From the IMG/VR virus record IMGVR_UViG_3300041955_000409, positions 1 through 39,901 of that record: DNA of 39,901 nucleotides; one strand, written 5' to 3'. The DNA comes from a virus. Shown here piece by piece: positions 1 to 6,460 of this stretch. The number at the start of each line of letters is the position of its first letter. Position 1 is the stretch's first letter. Made by a program: the position numbers and the translations under genes. A model generated the notes under the pieces. That model had not been told where the DNA came from, ran no database searches, and saw only the letters and a list, made by a program, of their open reading frames with translations.

Positions 1-152
1 CAGCAACCCCGACGCTCATCGGTGCGGTTCCTGCCAGCATAACGACTTTCACCGACACAGCAGTTGCGGCGGGACAGAGTTACGTGTATACAGTTCTGGC
101 GGTCATTGCACAGAGCGTGCCGTCAAGCCAAGCGAGCGTGAGCGTTCCATGA
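1..152 (+). CDS. 3' end of a secreted FN3-like domain protein (partial)
   Basis: The reading frame is open from base 3 to the TGA at 150-152 and encodes about 49 residues. They have the look of the last strands of a fibronectin type III domain: a TTFTDTAVAAG turn, then SYVYTVLAVI, then a short tail ending SVSVP. The start lies outside the window. The stop overlaps the ATG of the methylase (ATGA at 149-152). The gene open at the right edge of the window ends at the first strand of an FN3-like domain, in the frame that would continue into this one, so the two are probably parts of one gene on a circular genome. The FN3 call rests on pattern only. Confidence 0.6.
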   Translation, partial: ATPTLIGAVPASITTFTDTAVAAGQSYVYTVLAVIAQSVPSSQASVSVP

Positions 153-553
153 ATACTAGTTTCAAAACGATGTCCAGTCATAAAAGCTGGGAATGGCCTA
201 CGCCAGAGCGTTTCTACGAGACACTAAACGCAGAATTTCATTTCAATTTTGATCCGTGCCCGCTCGGTGGTGATACCGATGGACGGTCGACCCTGTTCAC
301 TGAATGGAAGGGAAAGCGTGTTTTTTGTAATCCCCCATACGGACCGCAGATACCGAAATTCCTTGAGAGGGCGCGCGAAGCGGATATTGCTGTTTTCTTG
401 ATACCGGCCCGCACAGATACAAGATGGTTCCATGAGATCTGTCTGCCTTATGCTCAGGAGATAAGATTCATTAAAGGGAGACTTCGTTTCGGTGGCTCTA
501 AGAATCCTGCTCCATTTCCCTGTATGGTTGTAATCTTCAAGAGGCCCCAGTGA
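149..553 (+). CDS. Phage DNA N6-adenine methyltransferase (Dam family)
   Basis: This 134-residue protein matches the phage DNA N-6-adenine-methyltransferase family. It has the WPTPERFYETLNAEF opening, the DPCP segment, the catalytic CNPPYG motif (NPPY class) near residue 60, LIPARTDTRWFHE and RFIKGRLRFGG. Such enzymes transfer methyl groups from S-adenosylmethionine to adenine, and phages often use them to evade restriction. The length is normal for the family. The start ATG overlaps the upstream stop. An internal ATG at 170 is a less likely alternative. It sits just before the membrane/lysis-like genes and overlaps the next gene by GTGA. Confidence 0.88.
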   Translation: MNTSFKTMSSHKSWEWPTPERFYETLNAEFHFNFDPCPLGGDTDGRSTLFTEWKGKRVFCNPPYGPQIPKFLERAREADIAVFLIPARTDTRWFHEICLPYAQEIRFIKGRLRFGGSKNPAPFPCMVVIFKRPQ

Positions 554-861
554 AACCCGAACCGATGTGGAAGCAACACTTCGATAAGCTCCTACTCGCT
601 GGATTGTTTCTTTTCGCGTTCATCTCATTCTTGGTTTTCTCGCACAGCGCAGAATTCTACTCAAACACCAAGAATGCGGAGCACCTGAGCGATGTCATAC
701 ACTGGCTTGAGGGAATCGTGGGCCAGATACTCGCCGCGTTGCTCACCATGATGGTAGGCCGCAGCCTCGCGGCATCAGCGCACGCCGAGCCAAACGGCAA
801 GACGGACGTGCAGATCGGCAATGGCACACCGGACCCGGACCCAAACGTCAAAACACAATAG
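550..861 (+). CDS. Small membrane protein, holin-like candidate
   Basis: The product has 103 residues and starts at GTG 550, which overlaps the previous TGA. It has two hydrophobic segments, about residues 14-30 (LLLAGLFLFAFISFLVF) and 54-70 (GIVGQILAALLTMMVG), followed by a polar Asp/Pro-rich tail. Size, topology and position upstream of an L,D-transpeptidase-fold protein fit a class II-type holin that releases a lysin through the inner membrane. No family-specific motif was recognised. It could also be an unrelated membrane protein. Confidence 0.6.
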   Translation: MKPEPMWKQHFDKLLLAGLFLFAFISFLVFSHSAEFYSNTKNAEHLSDVIHWLEGIVGQILAALLTMMVGRSLAASAHAEPNGKTDVQIGNGTPDPDPNVKTQ

Positions 862-869
862 GAGATGAC

Positions 870-1316
870 ATGTCGAATAAGTTTGTATCGTTTCTCGAAG
901 CGGTAGGGCAGGACTTCAAGAACGGCCTGGCCAAGATCGCGCCATGGGTTGCAAAGGGCGTGGCCATCGCGCAAGTAGCGGAACCCGAAGTTGCGGCACT
1001 CAATCCGGGTGTTGGCGCTATTTTCTCAACGGTGGTCGCAACCGTTTCTTCGATCGAGCAGAAATTTGCGGCCATGGGCCAACAGACCGGTACGGGCGTA
1101 CAGAAGCTTGCCGAAGCAACAACGATCTTACAGCCCGTCGTGAGTCAGGCATTCTCAGCGGCCGGCCTCGCTGCGGATACGCCCACAGTGCAAAATTATA
1201 TTTCGGCGGTCGTGAACTTCCTGAACGCCATACCGTCTGGAACAGCGTCGGCGCCAGCGCCTGCAGCCCCGGCTCCCGCTCCTGCGGCACCCGCTGCCGT
1301 ACCACAGCCTGAGTAA
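870..1316 (+). CDS. Hypothetical protein with Ala/Pro-rich tail
   Basis: This 148-residue protein starts at ATG 870 after a good AGGAG site. The first 120 residues are helical and amphipathic, with NGLAKIAPWVAKGVAIAQVAEPEVAALNPG and a second helix-rich block. The last 30 residues are a low-complexity Ala-Pro linker. There is no cleavable signal. The stop overlaps the next start (TAATG at 1314-1318), implying coupled translation with the membrane-anchored coiled-coil gene. I do not recognise a family. The position suggests a role near lysis or the envelope. Confidence 0.65.
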   Translation: MSNKFVSFLEAVGQDFKNGLAKIAPWVAKGVAIAQVAEPEVAALNPGVGAIFSTVVATVSSIEQKFAAMGQQTGTGVQKLAEATTILQPVVSQAFSAAGLAADTPTVQNYISAVVNFLNAIPSGTASAPAPAAPAPAPAAPAAVPQPE

Positions 1317-1972
1317 TGCGGTATCTGGAGGGGCTTTGCTTGGTGCTGGTGACTGCGGCTGTCGTTACGCTGTTTGGTGAAGGAGCACTTTTCATCCGGC
1401 ACGCTCGAGTTGATCTTGACACGCACTCAAAGGAACTGACGCAGACCATTACCGACGCTGACCGCACGGTGATAATAGCGGGAGGTACCGCGCGGGATAT
1501 CGAGCTGGAGGTTAGATCATGGCGACAGCAGGAAACCAATCTCATCGCGCAGGCACAGAAGTCAACCACCCACTTAGACGCCGCTATCGTGACCTTGAAC
1601 TCTCTCGAATCGACAGCCACAGCTTCTCTCGCATCGCAGAGTGCATCGTTGACATCGCTCGAAGACGAGGCTGGCAAATCAATCCAGAGTTTGACGCCCC
1701 AGGTACAAGGAATACTGGGCCATTTGAACGCCTCTACCGCTGCACTCGATGCGGATATCTCGGCTCCCGATGTGCAATCCACGGAACGAAGTTTATCTCA
1801 GACAGCAACGAATCTTGCTAGCACGACGGCGCACATTGACGGCACAACGGCCGACATTCAGTCCTTTACGCATCGGGAACTCGCGCCCGTGAAGGGAACC
1901 TGGAACCTGCTGAAGAAGTTCCTGATGGAGATTGCTTCGCCTGCATCGAATGTGGCCGTGGCTTTGAAATGA
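1316..1972 (+). CDS. Membrane-anchored coiled-coil protein
   Basis: The 218-residue product has one N-terminal transmembrane segment (about residues 5-27, LCLVLVTAAVVTLFGEGALF). A long Ser/Thr/Ala-rich helical region follows, with heptad-like spacing and many Thr and Gln residues. The predicted topology is a periplasmic rod anchored in the inner membrane. The start overlaps the previous stop. A spanin-like or envelope-spanning role is possible from topology and position, but there is no lipobox partner next to it and no family was recognised. Confidence 0.62.
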   Translation: MRYLEGLCLVLVTAAVVTLFGEGALFIRHARVDLDTHSKELTQTITDADRTVIIAGGTARDIELEVRSWRQQETNLIAQAQKSTTHLDAAIVTLNSLESTATASLASQSASLTSLEDEAGKSIQSLTPQVQGILGHLNASTAALDADISAPDVQSTERSLSQTATNLASTTAHIDGTTADIQSFTHRELAPVKGTWNLLKKFLMEIASPASNVAVALK

Positions 1973-1994
1973 GCGAACGCCAATATTTGAAACC

Positions 1995-2177
1995 GTGACT
2001 CCTGAAGATGAGGAGATTTGCAAATTGCGCGAGAAAGTAGTCGAACTGAGGGAACGCATCGCTGGCATGGATAAGGCGCTCTCCGTCGCTCGGGCGCACT
2101 CGATAAGTATTTTCAGCGCGATTATCTCGATTCTAGCCCTGTTGGTTTCGCTCTCGTATTTCCTGGGGCATCGCTGA
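1995..2177 (+). CDS. Small coiled-coil protein with C-terminal TM, XhlA-like
   Basis: The 60-residue protein starts at GTG 1995. An acidic/basic coiled coil (ICKLREKVVELRERIAGMDKAL) leads into a single C-terminal transmembrane helix of about 20 residues ending in GHR. This tail-anchored layout resembles XhlA-type holin accessory proteins. No strong ribosome site precedes the GTG, so the start is uncertain. Its TGA overlaps the ATG of the next gene (ATGATG region at 2175-2179), tying it to the putative lysin. Confidence 0.6.
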   Translation: MTPEDEEICKLREKVVELRERIAGMDKALSVARAHSISIFSAIISILALLVSLSYFLGHR

Positions 2178-2545
2178 TGTGGACGTATTCACAAGGCAGC
2201 GGGAAACTAATCGGCGCAGGGGGCATCATGCTCGCGCAGGGCTACTCAGGTGCAGAACCGAACGGCAAAAACAATCCGCTCGCGCAATCGCTTACCGATG
2301 TCGGCCCCATTCCTCAAGGAACCTACACCGTCGAAGAACCAGTCGACACCATCGAGCACGGACCGTACGCCCTCGCGCTCACGCCCGACCCTGCGAACGA
2401 GATGTTTGGGCGCGCTGGCTTCTTGATGCACGGGGATTCGTTCACTCATCCTGGCAATGCCTCGGAGGGCTGTATCATTCTGCCGCTATTTGCGCGGAAC
2501 CGGGTCTGGGAGAGCGGTGACCACGTTTTAGAAGTAGTTGCTTGA
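2177..2545 (+). CDS. L,D-transpeptidase-fold (DUF2778/Tlde1-like) protein, putative lysin
   Basis: The 122-residue product has the compact catalytic core of the YkuD/DUF2778 group: QGYSGAEPNGKNNP, VGPIPQGTYTV, then FGRAGFLMHGDS and HPGNASEGCIIL. The HG and the S-x-G-C block supply the expected His and Cys (about residues 86 and 101). Known members cut or exchange peptidoglycan peptides in the periplasm. There is no signal peptide, so export would need a holin, and membrane-protein genes lie directly upstream. No classical lysozyme, amidase or glucosaminidase was seen in the window. It ends 2 bp from the convergent leftward operon. Confidence 0.75.
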   Translation: MWTYSQGSGKLIGAGGIMLAQGYSGAEPNGKNNPLAQSLTDVGPIPQGTYTVEEPVDTIEHGPYALALTPDPANEMFGRAGFLMHGDSFTHPGNASEGCIILPLFARNRVWESGDHVLEVVA

Positions 2546-2547
2546 TC

Positions 2548-2970
2548 TCACGGTTGGCCTTTCGCTAGTTTGTCCCTCAATGCGGCCAATCTGTCGGCCC
2601 AATAAAGAGTACCTGCATCCATGATAATCGGTAATTTTTTCCCAGCTATTTCGGCTCTCATCTCTGCAATCAGCGCGTCTATCCGCGCCAAGACATCCGG
2701 GCCTGGTCCCCATTTGGCTAATTCGGACGACAAATCTACTTGTTGGTGAAAACGTAACGCTTCTAAGGCATCTTGCAATCTTTGATGCTGTGGGTATTCG
2801 TGACAAACACATTTGCATCCCGGCTGCGGCACGTCCGGCGAGACGGCGGGTGCGGCCACATGTACCACTTCGTTGACTGCATCAAGGCCAGCACGGGTAA
2901 TAACTCCACAGCACGAATCACAAAGTTTCCACCAGATTTGGTCAAACGCCCCCTTGCGGCTTGGCTTCAC
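2548..2970 (-). CDS. Hypothetical protein with Cys clusters; last gene of leftward operon
   Basis: This 140-residue protein starts at GTG 2970, overlapping the previous TGA (GTGA). Its N-terminal part has CDSCCG near residue 17 and CKCVCHEY near residue 52, which look metal-binding. The C-terminal half is helical and charged (LARIDALIAEMRAEIAGKK). It is the distal gene of the leftward early operon and converges with the lysin gene, leaving 2 bp between them. No family was recognised. Confidence 0.62.
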   Translation of the reverse strand: MKPSRKGAFDQIWWKLCDSCCGVITRAGLDAVNEVVHVAAPAVSPDVPQPGCKCVCHEYPQHQRLQDALEALRFHQQVDLSSELAKWGPGPDVLARIDALIAEMRAEIAGKKLPIIMDAGTLYWADRLAALRDKLAKGQP

Positions 2971-3125
2971 GACTCGCCCCTTTCGCGCTTGGCGTCGGCT
3001 ATCTTATTTGCTGTTACGGTTATGGAAATATGCACGTGTACCACGAATTTCCTTTCGCATTCGCTGCATTCCCACTCACAAAGCATCTCGCCCTGCTGTA
3101 CAATTGATTCTGTAAGATTATTCAT
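2967..3125 (-). CDS. Small zinc-ribbon-like protein (start uncertain)
   Basis: The clear part is 52 residues from ATG 3125, which overlaps the nuclease stop (ATGAATAA). It has ECSEC near the centre followed by beta-strand-like residues. The same frame stays open upstream through CPYCGE, which would complete a two-knuckle zinc ribbon (CPYC...CSEC). No ordinary start codon lies just upstream of CPYC. A longer form beginning as far up as ATG 3410 would overlap the nuclease gene by up to 290 bp. It is coupled to the next gene by GTGA. Confidence 0.55.
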   Translation of the reverse strand: MNNLTESIVQQGEMLCEWECSECERKFVVHVHISITVTANKIADAKRERGES

Positions 3126-3498
3126 CTCGCCACAGTAAGGACATCCGCTCTTTCCAGCGTCGAAGGAACTCTCGCGCGTCCCCGTGTAAAATCTGTCGCG
3201 TGCTGAACCTAAACACTGGATAGCCAAGCAGTTGCGCTTCGTTGTATTTGACCATATCTTTTTCCATCCCGGCGCCTCGGCTGTGTCGGCCCTGCACATA
3301 TACGCCGCCCTCGATCTCAATGAGGCAGGACATCCCACCATCAAACCATACTTTGTAGTCGCTTCTCCACTTGCGCGTCTGGTAAAACCGGAACTCTGGC
3401 ACCCACTCAAGACCTAATTCGTCTAGGTGATGCTCGAGTAGGATTTGACTCCCGGTTCTCTTGCGCACGCCGGTTTTGTTTGTGCCTGTCTTGTTCAT
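3118..3498 (-). CDS. PD-(D/E)XK-like nuclease (Vsr/DUF559-like)
   Basis: The protein is 126 residues from ATG 3498. This start is chosen because it overlaps the stop of the upstream micropeptide (ATGA); the frame is open further up to 3600. It has the pattern of small phage restriction-fold nucleases: RKWRSDYKVWFDGG, then CLIEIEGGVYVQGRHSRG (D...E-x-E), then MEKDMVKYNEAQLLGYPVFRFS. These enzymes cut DNA during repair, recombination or packaging. The exact substrate cannot be read from the sequence. The 3' end overlaps a zinc-ribbon frame. Confidence 0.75.
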   Translation of the reverse strand: MNKTGTNKTGVRKRTGSQILLEHHLDELGLEWVPEFRFYQTRKWRSDYKVWFDGGMSCLIEIEGGVYVQGRHSRGAGMEKDMVKYNEAQLLGYPVFRFSTRQILHGDAREFLRRWKERMSLLWRDE

Positions 3499-3578
3499 GG
3501 CCGCACCGGACTCGAGATGGCGTACAGAATGCCCGTCAGCGCACAGGCGCACGCCAGCAGGATCAGTAGGTATCTCAC
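3495..3578 (-). CDS. Single-span membrane micropeptide (27 aa)
   Basis: A 27-codon gene starts at GTG 3578, which overlaps the TGA of the zinc-finger gene before it. An AGGAGG site lies 7-8 bases upstream. Its own TGA overlaps the nuclease ATG. The product is one hydrophobic helix (RYLLILLACACALTGILYA) with a short basic tail. The double stop/start coupling and strong ribosome site support translation. The function is unknown. Confidence 0.65.
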   Translation of the reverse strand: MRYLLILLACACALTGILYAISSPVRP

Positions 3579-3811
3579 CGTTGACCTCCTGCCTTCTCAT
3601 TCATAAATGAAATGGAGTTTGTCACAATTTTTTGAACGCATTTTCGGCACAAATCATCTCCCGTATTACCGTTATATTCCCTATAAACTCGAAAGTAGAC
3701 ATGCCATCCATCTTCACGACCAGGATTCCGGCCATAAACCACATCGTGAAACTGATTTCCTATCAGTAGGATTTCGTCACCACATTCATCACAATAGTGC
3801 GATGTGCTCAT
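3575..3811 (-). CDS. Small zinc-binding protein (CxxC...CxxC)
   Basis: This 78-residue protein starts at ATG 3811, overlapping the previous TGA. A GGAGG-like site (AGGAGGAGCC) precedes it. CDECGDEI near the N terminus and CRKCVQKI near residue 57 form a likely four-Cys zinc knuckle. Between them lies an aromatic beta-like stretch (DGWHVYFRVYREYNG). It is one of many small Cys-pair proteins in this operon. No defined function. Confidence 0.7.
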   Translation of the reverse strand: MSTSHYCDECGDEILLIGNQFHDVVYGRNPGREDGWHVYFRVYREYNGNTGDDLCRKCVQKIVTNSISFMNEKAGGQR

Positions 3812-4038
3812 GGCTCCTCCTTACACTCCCTCCCGTGCCGCTCCTTGCTGCGATACTGATCCCCACACTTCTCGCACGTGAACACCTTGAACCCTCCCAG
3901 GTTGCGCGTGTCGCTCGGGCCCATACCGGCCTGCGTCTCACGCGCTACGTCGCTCTCCTGGTTGATGCGTTTCAGCATGGCCGCGCGGCGCCGCGAGCGT
4001 TCGGCTGGATCGTCGGGAGTAAGTCTAAATTCGCTCAT
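3808..4038 (-). CDS. Small basic protein with C-terminal zinc finger
   Basis: The 76-residue product starts at ATG 4038; an in-frame GTG lies two codons upstream. The N-terminal half is charged and helical (AERSRRRAAMLKRINQES). The C terminus carries CEKCGDQYRSKERHGREC, a C2HC-type zinc finger. It overlaps the next gene by ATGA. It may bind nucleic acid; that is inferred from composition only. Confidence 0.65.
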   Translation of the reverse strand: MSEFRLTPDDPAERSRRRAAMLKRINQESDVARETQAGMGPSDTRNLGGFKVFTCEKCGDQYRSKERHGRECKEEP

Positions 4039-4046
4039 GTGCACTA

Positions 4047-4229
4047 TTATCCAGCATTTGTTTTTCTCATTTCCCTTCTAGCACTCTTCAGTGATTCAGC
4101 GATGCATTTGCATAAAGTCTTGATAAAATCATCGGTAAAATCTTCTATCCTACATTGTTTCACGTTTATCGCCACATCCGTTAAACCAGTCACGGAATCA
4201 AATTCCACTTTCAATATTTCATGCGTCAT
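4047..4229 (-). CDS. Hypothetical small protein
   Basis: The 60-residue protein starts at ATG 4229, which overlaps the end of the upstream gene by 11 bp. It has a beta-like N terminus (HEILKVEFDSVTGLTDVAINV) and a helical, basic C terminus with two Cys residues. No motif was recognised. A longer in-frame form from 4286 is possible but would overlap the upstream gene more deeply. Confidence 0.5.
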   Translation of the reverse strand: MTHEILKVEFDSVTGLTDVAINVKQCRIEDFTDDFIKTLCKCIAESLKSARREMRKTNAG

Positions 4230-4404
4230 GCGACACCCCGAGTTTTCTCCCTGAATTATCCTTACGCCTTGGCGGGCACGGATCAATCAAAAAAAGCGCA
4301 AACTTGAAAGCGGCTAACCAGTCCGTAAAATCCTGATAGGAGCGTCCCAAACTTGCTCTCCAATGGCCGCCAATCCTTCTGACTTTAGCCTTTGCGCGTC
4401 TCAT
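4219..4404 (-). CDS. Hypothetical small basic protein
   Basis: The 61-residue product starts at ATG 4404 behind an AGAAGG site. The N terminus is very basic (RRAKAKVRRIGGHWR), followed by an aromatic stretch (FTDWLAAFKFALFLIDPCPP). It overlaps the next gene by 11 bp. No family was recognised. Confidence 0.5.
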   Translation of the reverse strand: MRRAKAKVRRIGGHWRASLGRSYQDFTDWLAAFKFALFLIDPCPPRRKDNSGRKLGVSHDA

Positions 4405-4415
4405 TGTGGCCTTCT

Positions 4416-4622
4416 TTATGGTCTATCCAGTAAGAACGTATTCACCAAGGCAATTCCAATTGCAGTACCAATAAATACGCCACACAAAAACCCCAGCGGA
4501 TCAGTGTTGTAAATGGAACCGTTACTAGTCCGAAATAACCAAGACCCGATGGCACCAGCCAGTAACAAAATTATAACGTTCACTCTCTTTTCAGCGTTGT
4601 CCACTAGATTCTCCCGTGGCAT
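4416..4622 (-). CDS. Two-span membrane protein
   Basis: The product has 68 residues and two hydrophobic segments: VNVIILLLAGAIGSWLF (about residues 14-30) and PLGFLCGVFIGTAIGIALVNTFLL (about 42-65). A short polar loop joins them. The ribosome site is weak. It lies between soluble small proteins of the leftward operon. It may act at the host membrane, for example in exclusion. No family evidence. Confidence 0.55.
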   Translation of the reverse strand: MPRENLVDNAEKRVNVIILLLAGAIGSWLFRTSNGSIYNTDPLGFLCGVFIGTAIGIALVNTFLLDRP

Positions 4623-4631
4623 TTGCGCGTT

Positions 4632-4862
4632 TCATTGTGGAACGTATCCACTTTCTTGCGCGCATCTTCTGCACCAAACTCGTATTTCCTCGCTGGTATG
4701 TAACGGTCCGTCAATAGAACAATGCACGTCTTCCTCTCCAGCGAAGGCGATATCGGCACCGTTAAGAACATGCTCGCAGATGAACATCGCAGGCTGTAAT
4801 CCATGCGTCGAGCAATCAATCTTCTTGTTAAGTTTCACTTCTCGGTCCGTGATTACTTTCAT
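4632..4862 (-). CDS. Small Cys/His-rich protein
   Basis: The 76-residue protein starts at ATG 4862. CSTHGLQPAMFICEHVL (Cys, His, Cys and His in the order C-x2-H-x8-C-x-H) and a later WCRRCAQE pair look like a zinc site. The CxxHG.QPA.FICEH pattern recurs in small environmental bacterial proteins of unknown role, as far as I recall. A competing frame at 4604-4819 lacks such a pattern and was rejected. It sits just downstream of the HTH initiator-like gene. Confidence 0.62.
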   Translation of the reverse strand: MKVITDREVKLNKKIDCSTHGLQPAMFICEHVLNGADIAFAGEEDVHCSIDGPLHTSEEIRVWCRRCAQESGYVPQ

Positions 4863-4866
4863 GCGT

Positions 4867-5460
4867 TCACATCGCCCTCTTCTGCGCTAGATCTCGGATC
4901 ATCGCGCCGAGCTCGTGAGGTTTGAAGTTTTCTGTTTTTGACTTTGATTGTGAACCAGAAGGAACCGCGCTCCGGGTTTGAGCGCGTTCTTTCTTTGAAG
5001 GACGGTTAAAGGACGGTTCGGGTGACACTAGTGACACCCCCCCGGTGACAGTATCTGACACCCCCTGGGCGACAGTTTGACACCCCACGGGTGACAATTT
5101 GACACCCGGTATCGAATAGAGATTACATCCGTGCGGTCCTTTCCCTTTGTCAATGGTCAACTCGGAATGAAATCCGTGCTGGTATCGTGTCAGACGGCGA
5201 ATGGTTCTCTGTACAGTGCGCTCACTAATTCGTGATTCCTTGGATAGAGTTTTTATCGAAGGCCACGCACCACTACCGTCAGACTTGGCGTGGTTCGCAA
5301 TCATAAGCAGTACTACGAAGGAGTTACCTTTGTGGCGGGATTTCTCGATTACCCACGAAATTGCTTGAACTGACAAGTTCCTCTCCTGCAAGAGGTGAGG
5401 CTGAGTGTGCAGGCACCCAGCCCCGAGTTCAACGAGTTCATGCGATACAGGCGCACTCAT
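4867..5460 (-). CDS. HTH_36-type DNA-binding protein, replication-initiator-like
   Basis: The product has 197 residues. The segment SWVIEKSRHKGNSFVVLLMIANHAK...WPSIKTLSKESRISERTVQRTIRRL (residues about 35-92) is a winged-helix HTH of the kind at the N terminus of phage O-type initiators. A Ser/Lys-rich linker and a charged C-terminal helix (ELGAMIRDLAQKRAM) follow. Four iteron-like repeats lie within the gene at 5021-5110 and encode the GVKLSPVG...GVSLVS stretch, as in lambda O where the origin is inside the gene. The start ATG overlaps the upstream stop. No helicase-loader gene was recognised beside it. Confidence 0.75.
   Translation of the reverse strand: MSAPVSHELVELGAGCLHTQPHLLQERNLSVQAISWVIEKSRHKGNSFVVLLMIANHAKSDGSGAWPSIKTLSKESRISERTVQRTIRRLTRYQHGFHSELTIDKGKGPHGCNLYSIPGVKLSPVGCQTVAQGVSDTVTGGVSLVSPEPSFNRPSKKERAQTRSAVPSGSQSKSKTENFKPHELGAMIRDLAQKRAM
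5021..5110. repeat. Iteron-like direct repeats, candidate replication origin
   Basis: Four imperfect copies of a 22-24 bp unit of the form GGTGACAnnnnTGACACCC begin near 5021, 5044, 5068 and 5090. TGACA (once CGACA) recurs eight times at roughly half-unit spacing. They lie in the middle of the initiator-like gene. In lambdoid phages the O protein binds iterons inside its own gene, so this is a plausible origin. A duplicated GGACGGTT flanks it at about 5000-5018. Confidence 0.6.
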
Positions 5461-5636
5461 CTTAGCGCACCGTCACCGCGCATGTCAAGAGCCTCGCGCA
5501 AGATTCTTTTTACTGCCTGCCTGTTGCGGATGTGCTGCGCCTTGCTGATGATATCTGGCTCGTAGTTGCCGTGGTTTATGTAGTAAAGCAGCTTCTTGTG
5601 CGCAAGATTCACTTGGCGCCTGGGTGACCGGCTCAT
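5457..5636 (-). CDS. Hypothetical small basic protein
   Basis: The 59-residue product starts at ATG 5636, which overlaps the previous TGA (ATGA). It is basic and helical: SRSPRRQVNLAHKKLLYYI, then AQHIRNRQAVKRILREALDM. Its stop overlaps the ATG of the HTH initiator-like gene (5457-5460), so the two are likely co-translated. It may bind DNA or serve as an accessory to the initiator; that is inferred from position and charge. Confidence 0.62.
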   Translation of the reverse strand: MSRSPRRQVNLAHKKLLYYINHGNYEPDIISKAQHIRNRQAVKRILREALDMRGDGALR

Positions 5637-5833
5637 GCGTTTCCCTTGAAAATGACCCGGACAAGGTATTCGACAATCGCCCACATGGACAGAGCAAGCA
5701 GCAGAACGAACAGCAGTACAGTGGGAACGACTCTCTCAAACTTGTCGATCATGACGGATGTGATGCAGGCAAAAACAGCGACGATCATGATTATCGGAAG
5801 CCATATCAGCAGATCATGAAATGGTGCGCTCAT
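5633..5833 (-). CDS. Two-span small membrane protein
   Basis: The 66-residue protein starts at ATG 5833 behind GAGGGGA. Two hydrophobic segments (about residues 8-28, LLIWLPIIMIVAVFACITSVM, and 37-57, PTVLLFVLLLALSMWAIVEYL) are joined by a short charged loop. The stop overlaps the next start by ATGA. The topology resembles other small early phage membrane proteins. The function is unknown. Confidence 0.65.
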   Translation of the reverse strand: MSAPFHDLLIWLPIIMIVAVFACITSVMIDKFERVVPTVLLFVLLLALSMWAIVEYLVRVIFKGNA

Positions 5834-5842
5834 GCGTTCCCC

Positions 5843-6106
5843 TCAGTCAGTTAGGACTTCATGCTCACACACTATATCGCCACATCCCGGGTCGCGATCT
5901 TGTGGATGAATCTTATAGAACCTCTCGGCAGCGCACCCGACTATGCGCCACGGTAACTTACAAACTTCGGAGATCTCTGGAAATAGACGGACTCGCACAA
6001 CTTTCTTTAGTAGTAGCTCAATTTGTTCGATAGGCTCCCCATCTACATTAAGCTCTGCTAATGAATAGTGAAATAAAATTAGCCGTGCTGGTTGCCATTC
6101 GCTCAT
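5843..6106 (-). CDS. Hypothetical protein
   Basis: The 87-residue product starts at ATG 6106, overlapping the HNH gene stop (ATGA). It alternates hydrophobic and charged residues in a compact soluble pattern (ARLILFHYSLAELNVDG, IELLLKKVVRVRLFPE). Four Cys residues in the C-terminal half (VCKLP, VGCAA, GCGD, VCEHE) could bind metal. No family was recognised. Confidence 0.58.
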   Translation of the reverse strand: MSEWQPARLILFHYSLAELNVDGEPIEQIELLLKKVVRVRLFPEISEVCKLPWRIVGCAAERFYKIHPQDRDPGCGDIVCEHEVLTD

Positions 6107-6453
6107 GCGTCCACCTTCTTGCTCCAGCGCAAGCTTACGTGTTCTTTGGTGTGGCAGTCGGATACGAATCTTCCACATCGAACTTCGCCATTATGGAGAC
6201 AGTCACAACGGCCAACTGTTCCACGTTGGATGTGATGCCATTCGCCCCGATATCCATCTGCACCTTCCTCTGGCGCTCGTCTGCCGCAAGCTCTACAGCG
6301 CGACATATCTCGTTCAAAAATTTCGTGACGCCGTACTCCTTTATCCACGGCCCCATAGAGATAGTCGTGGCCATCGACTGATACGAAACTCCTGGGGTCT
6401 TGGAAAGCTCTATTTTTAGTTGCTCCGTTGTCACGTTTCGCTCCCCTTGGCAT
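6103..6453 (-). CDS. HNH endonuclease
   Basis: The 116-residue protein starts at ATG 6453, 5 bases after the upstream stop. It has RHEIFERDMSRCRACGRR (zinc Cys pair), then GEWHHIQRGTVGRCDCLHNG (HH plus metal-site Cys) and a final DCHTKEH. This is the His-rich treble-clef nuclease pattern. Freestanding phage HNH enzymes nick or cut DNA, often for packaging or homing. A second complete frame of 99 codons (6135-6434, same strand) is nested inside it behind a strong ribosome site; see findings. Confidence 0.8.
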   Translation of the reverse strand: MPRGAKRDNGATKNRAFQDPRSFVSVDGHDYLYGAVDKGVRRHEIFERDMSRCRACGRRAPEEGADGYRGEWHHIQRGTVGRCDCLHNGEVRCGRFVSDCHTKEHVSLRWSKKVDA

Positions 6454-6460
6454 CGGCGTA

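Noticed and set aside
1018-1782. 254-codon open frame on the - strand
   Set aside because: It is opposite to two coupled + strand genes. Composition is Ser/Arg/Ala-biased, typical of antisense shadows, with no ribosome site.
4604-4819. 71-codon frame on the - strand competing with the Cys/His-rich gene
   Set aside because: No motif and no ribosome site; the alternative frame has the Cys/His pattern and fits the operon spacing.
5021-5110. CRISPR-like array
   Set aside because: Units are only 22-24 bp with no unique spacers and lie inside a coding gene; iterons fit better.
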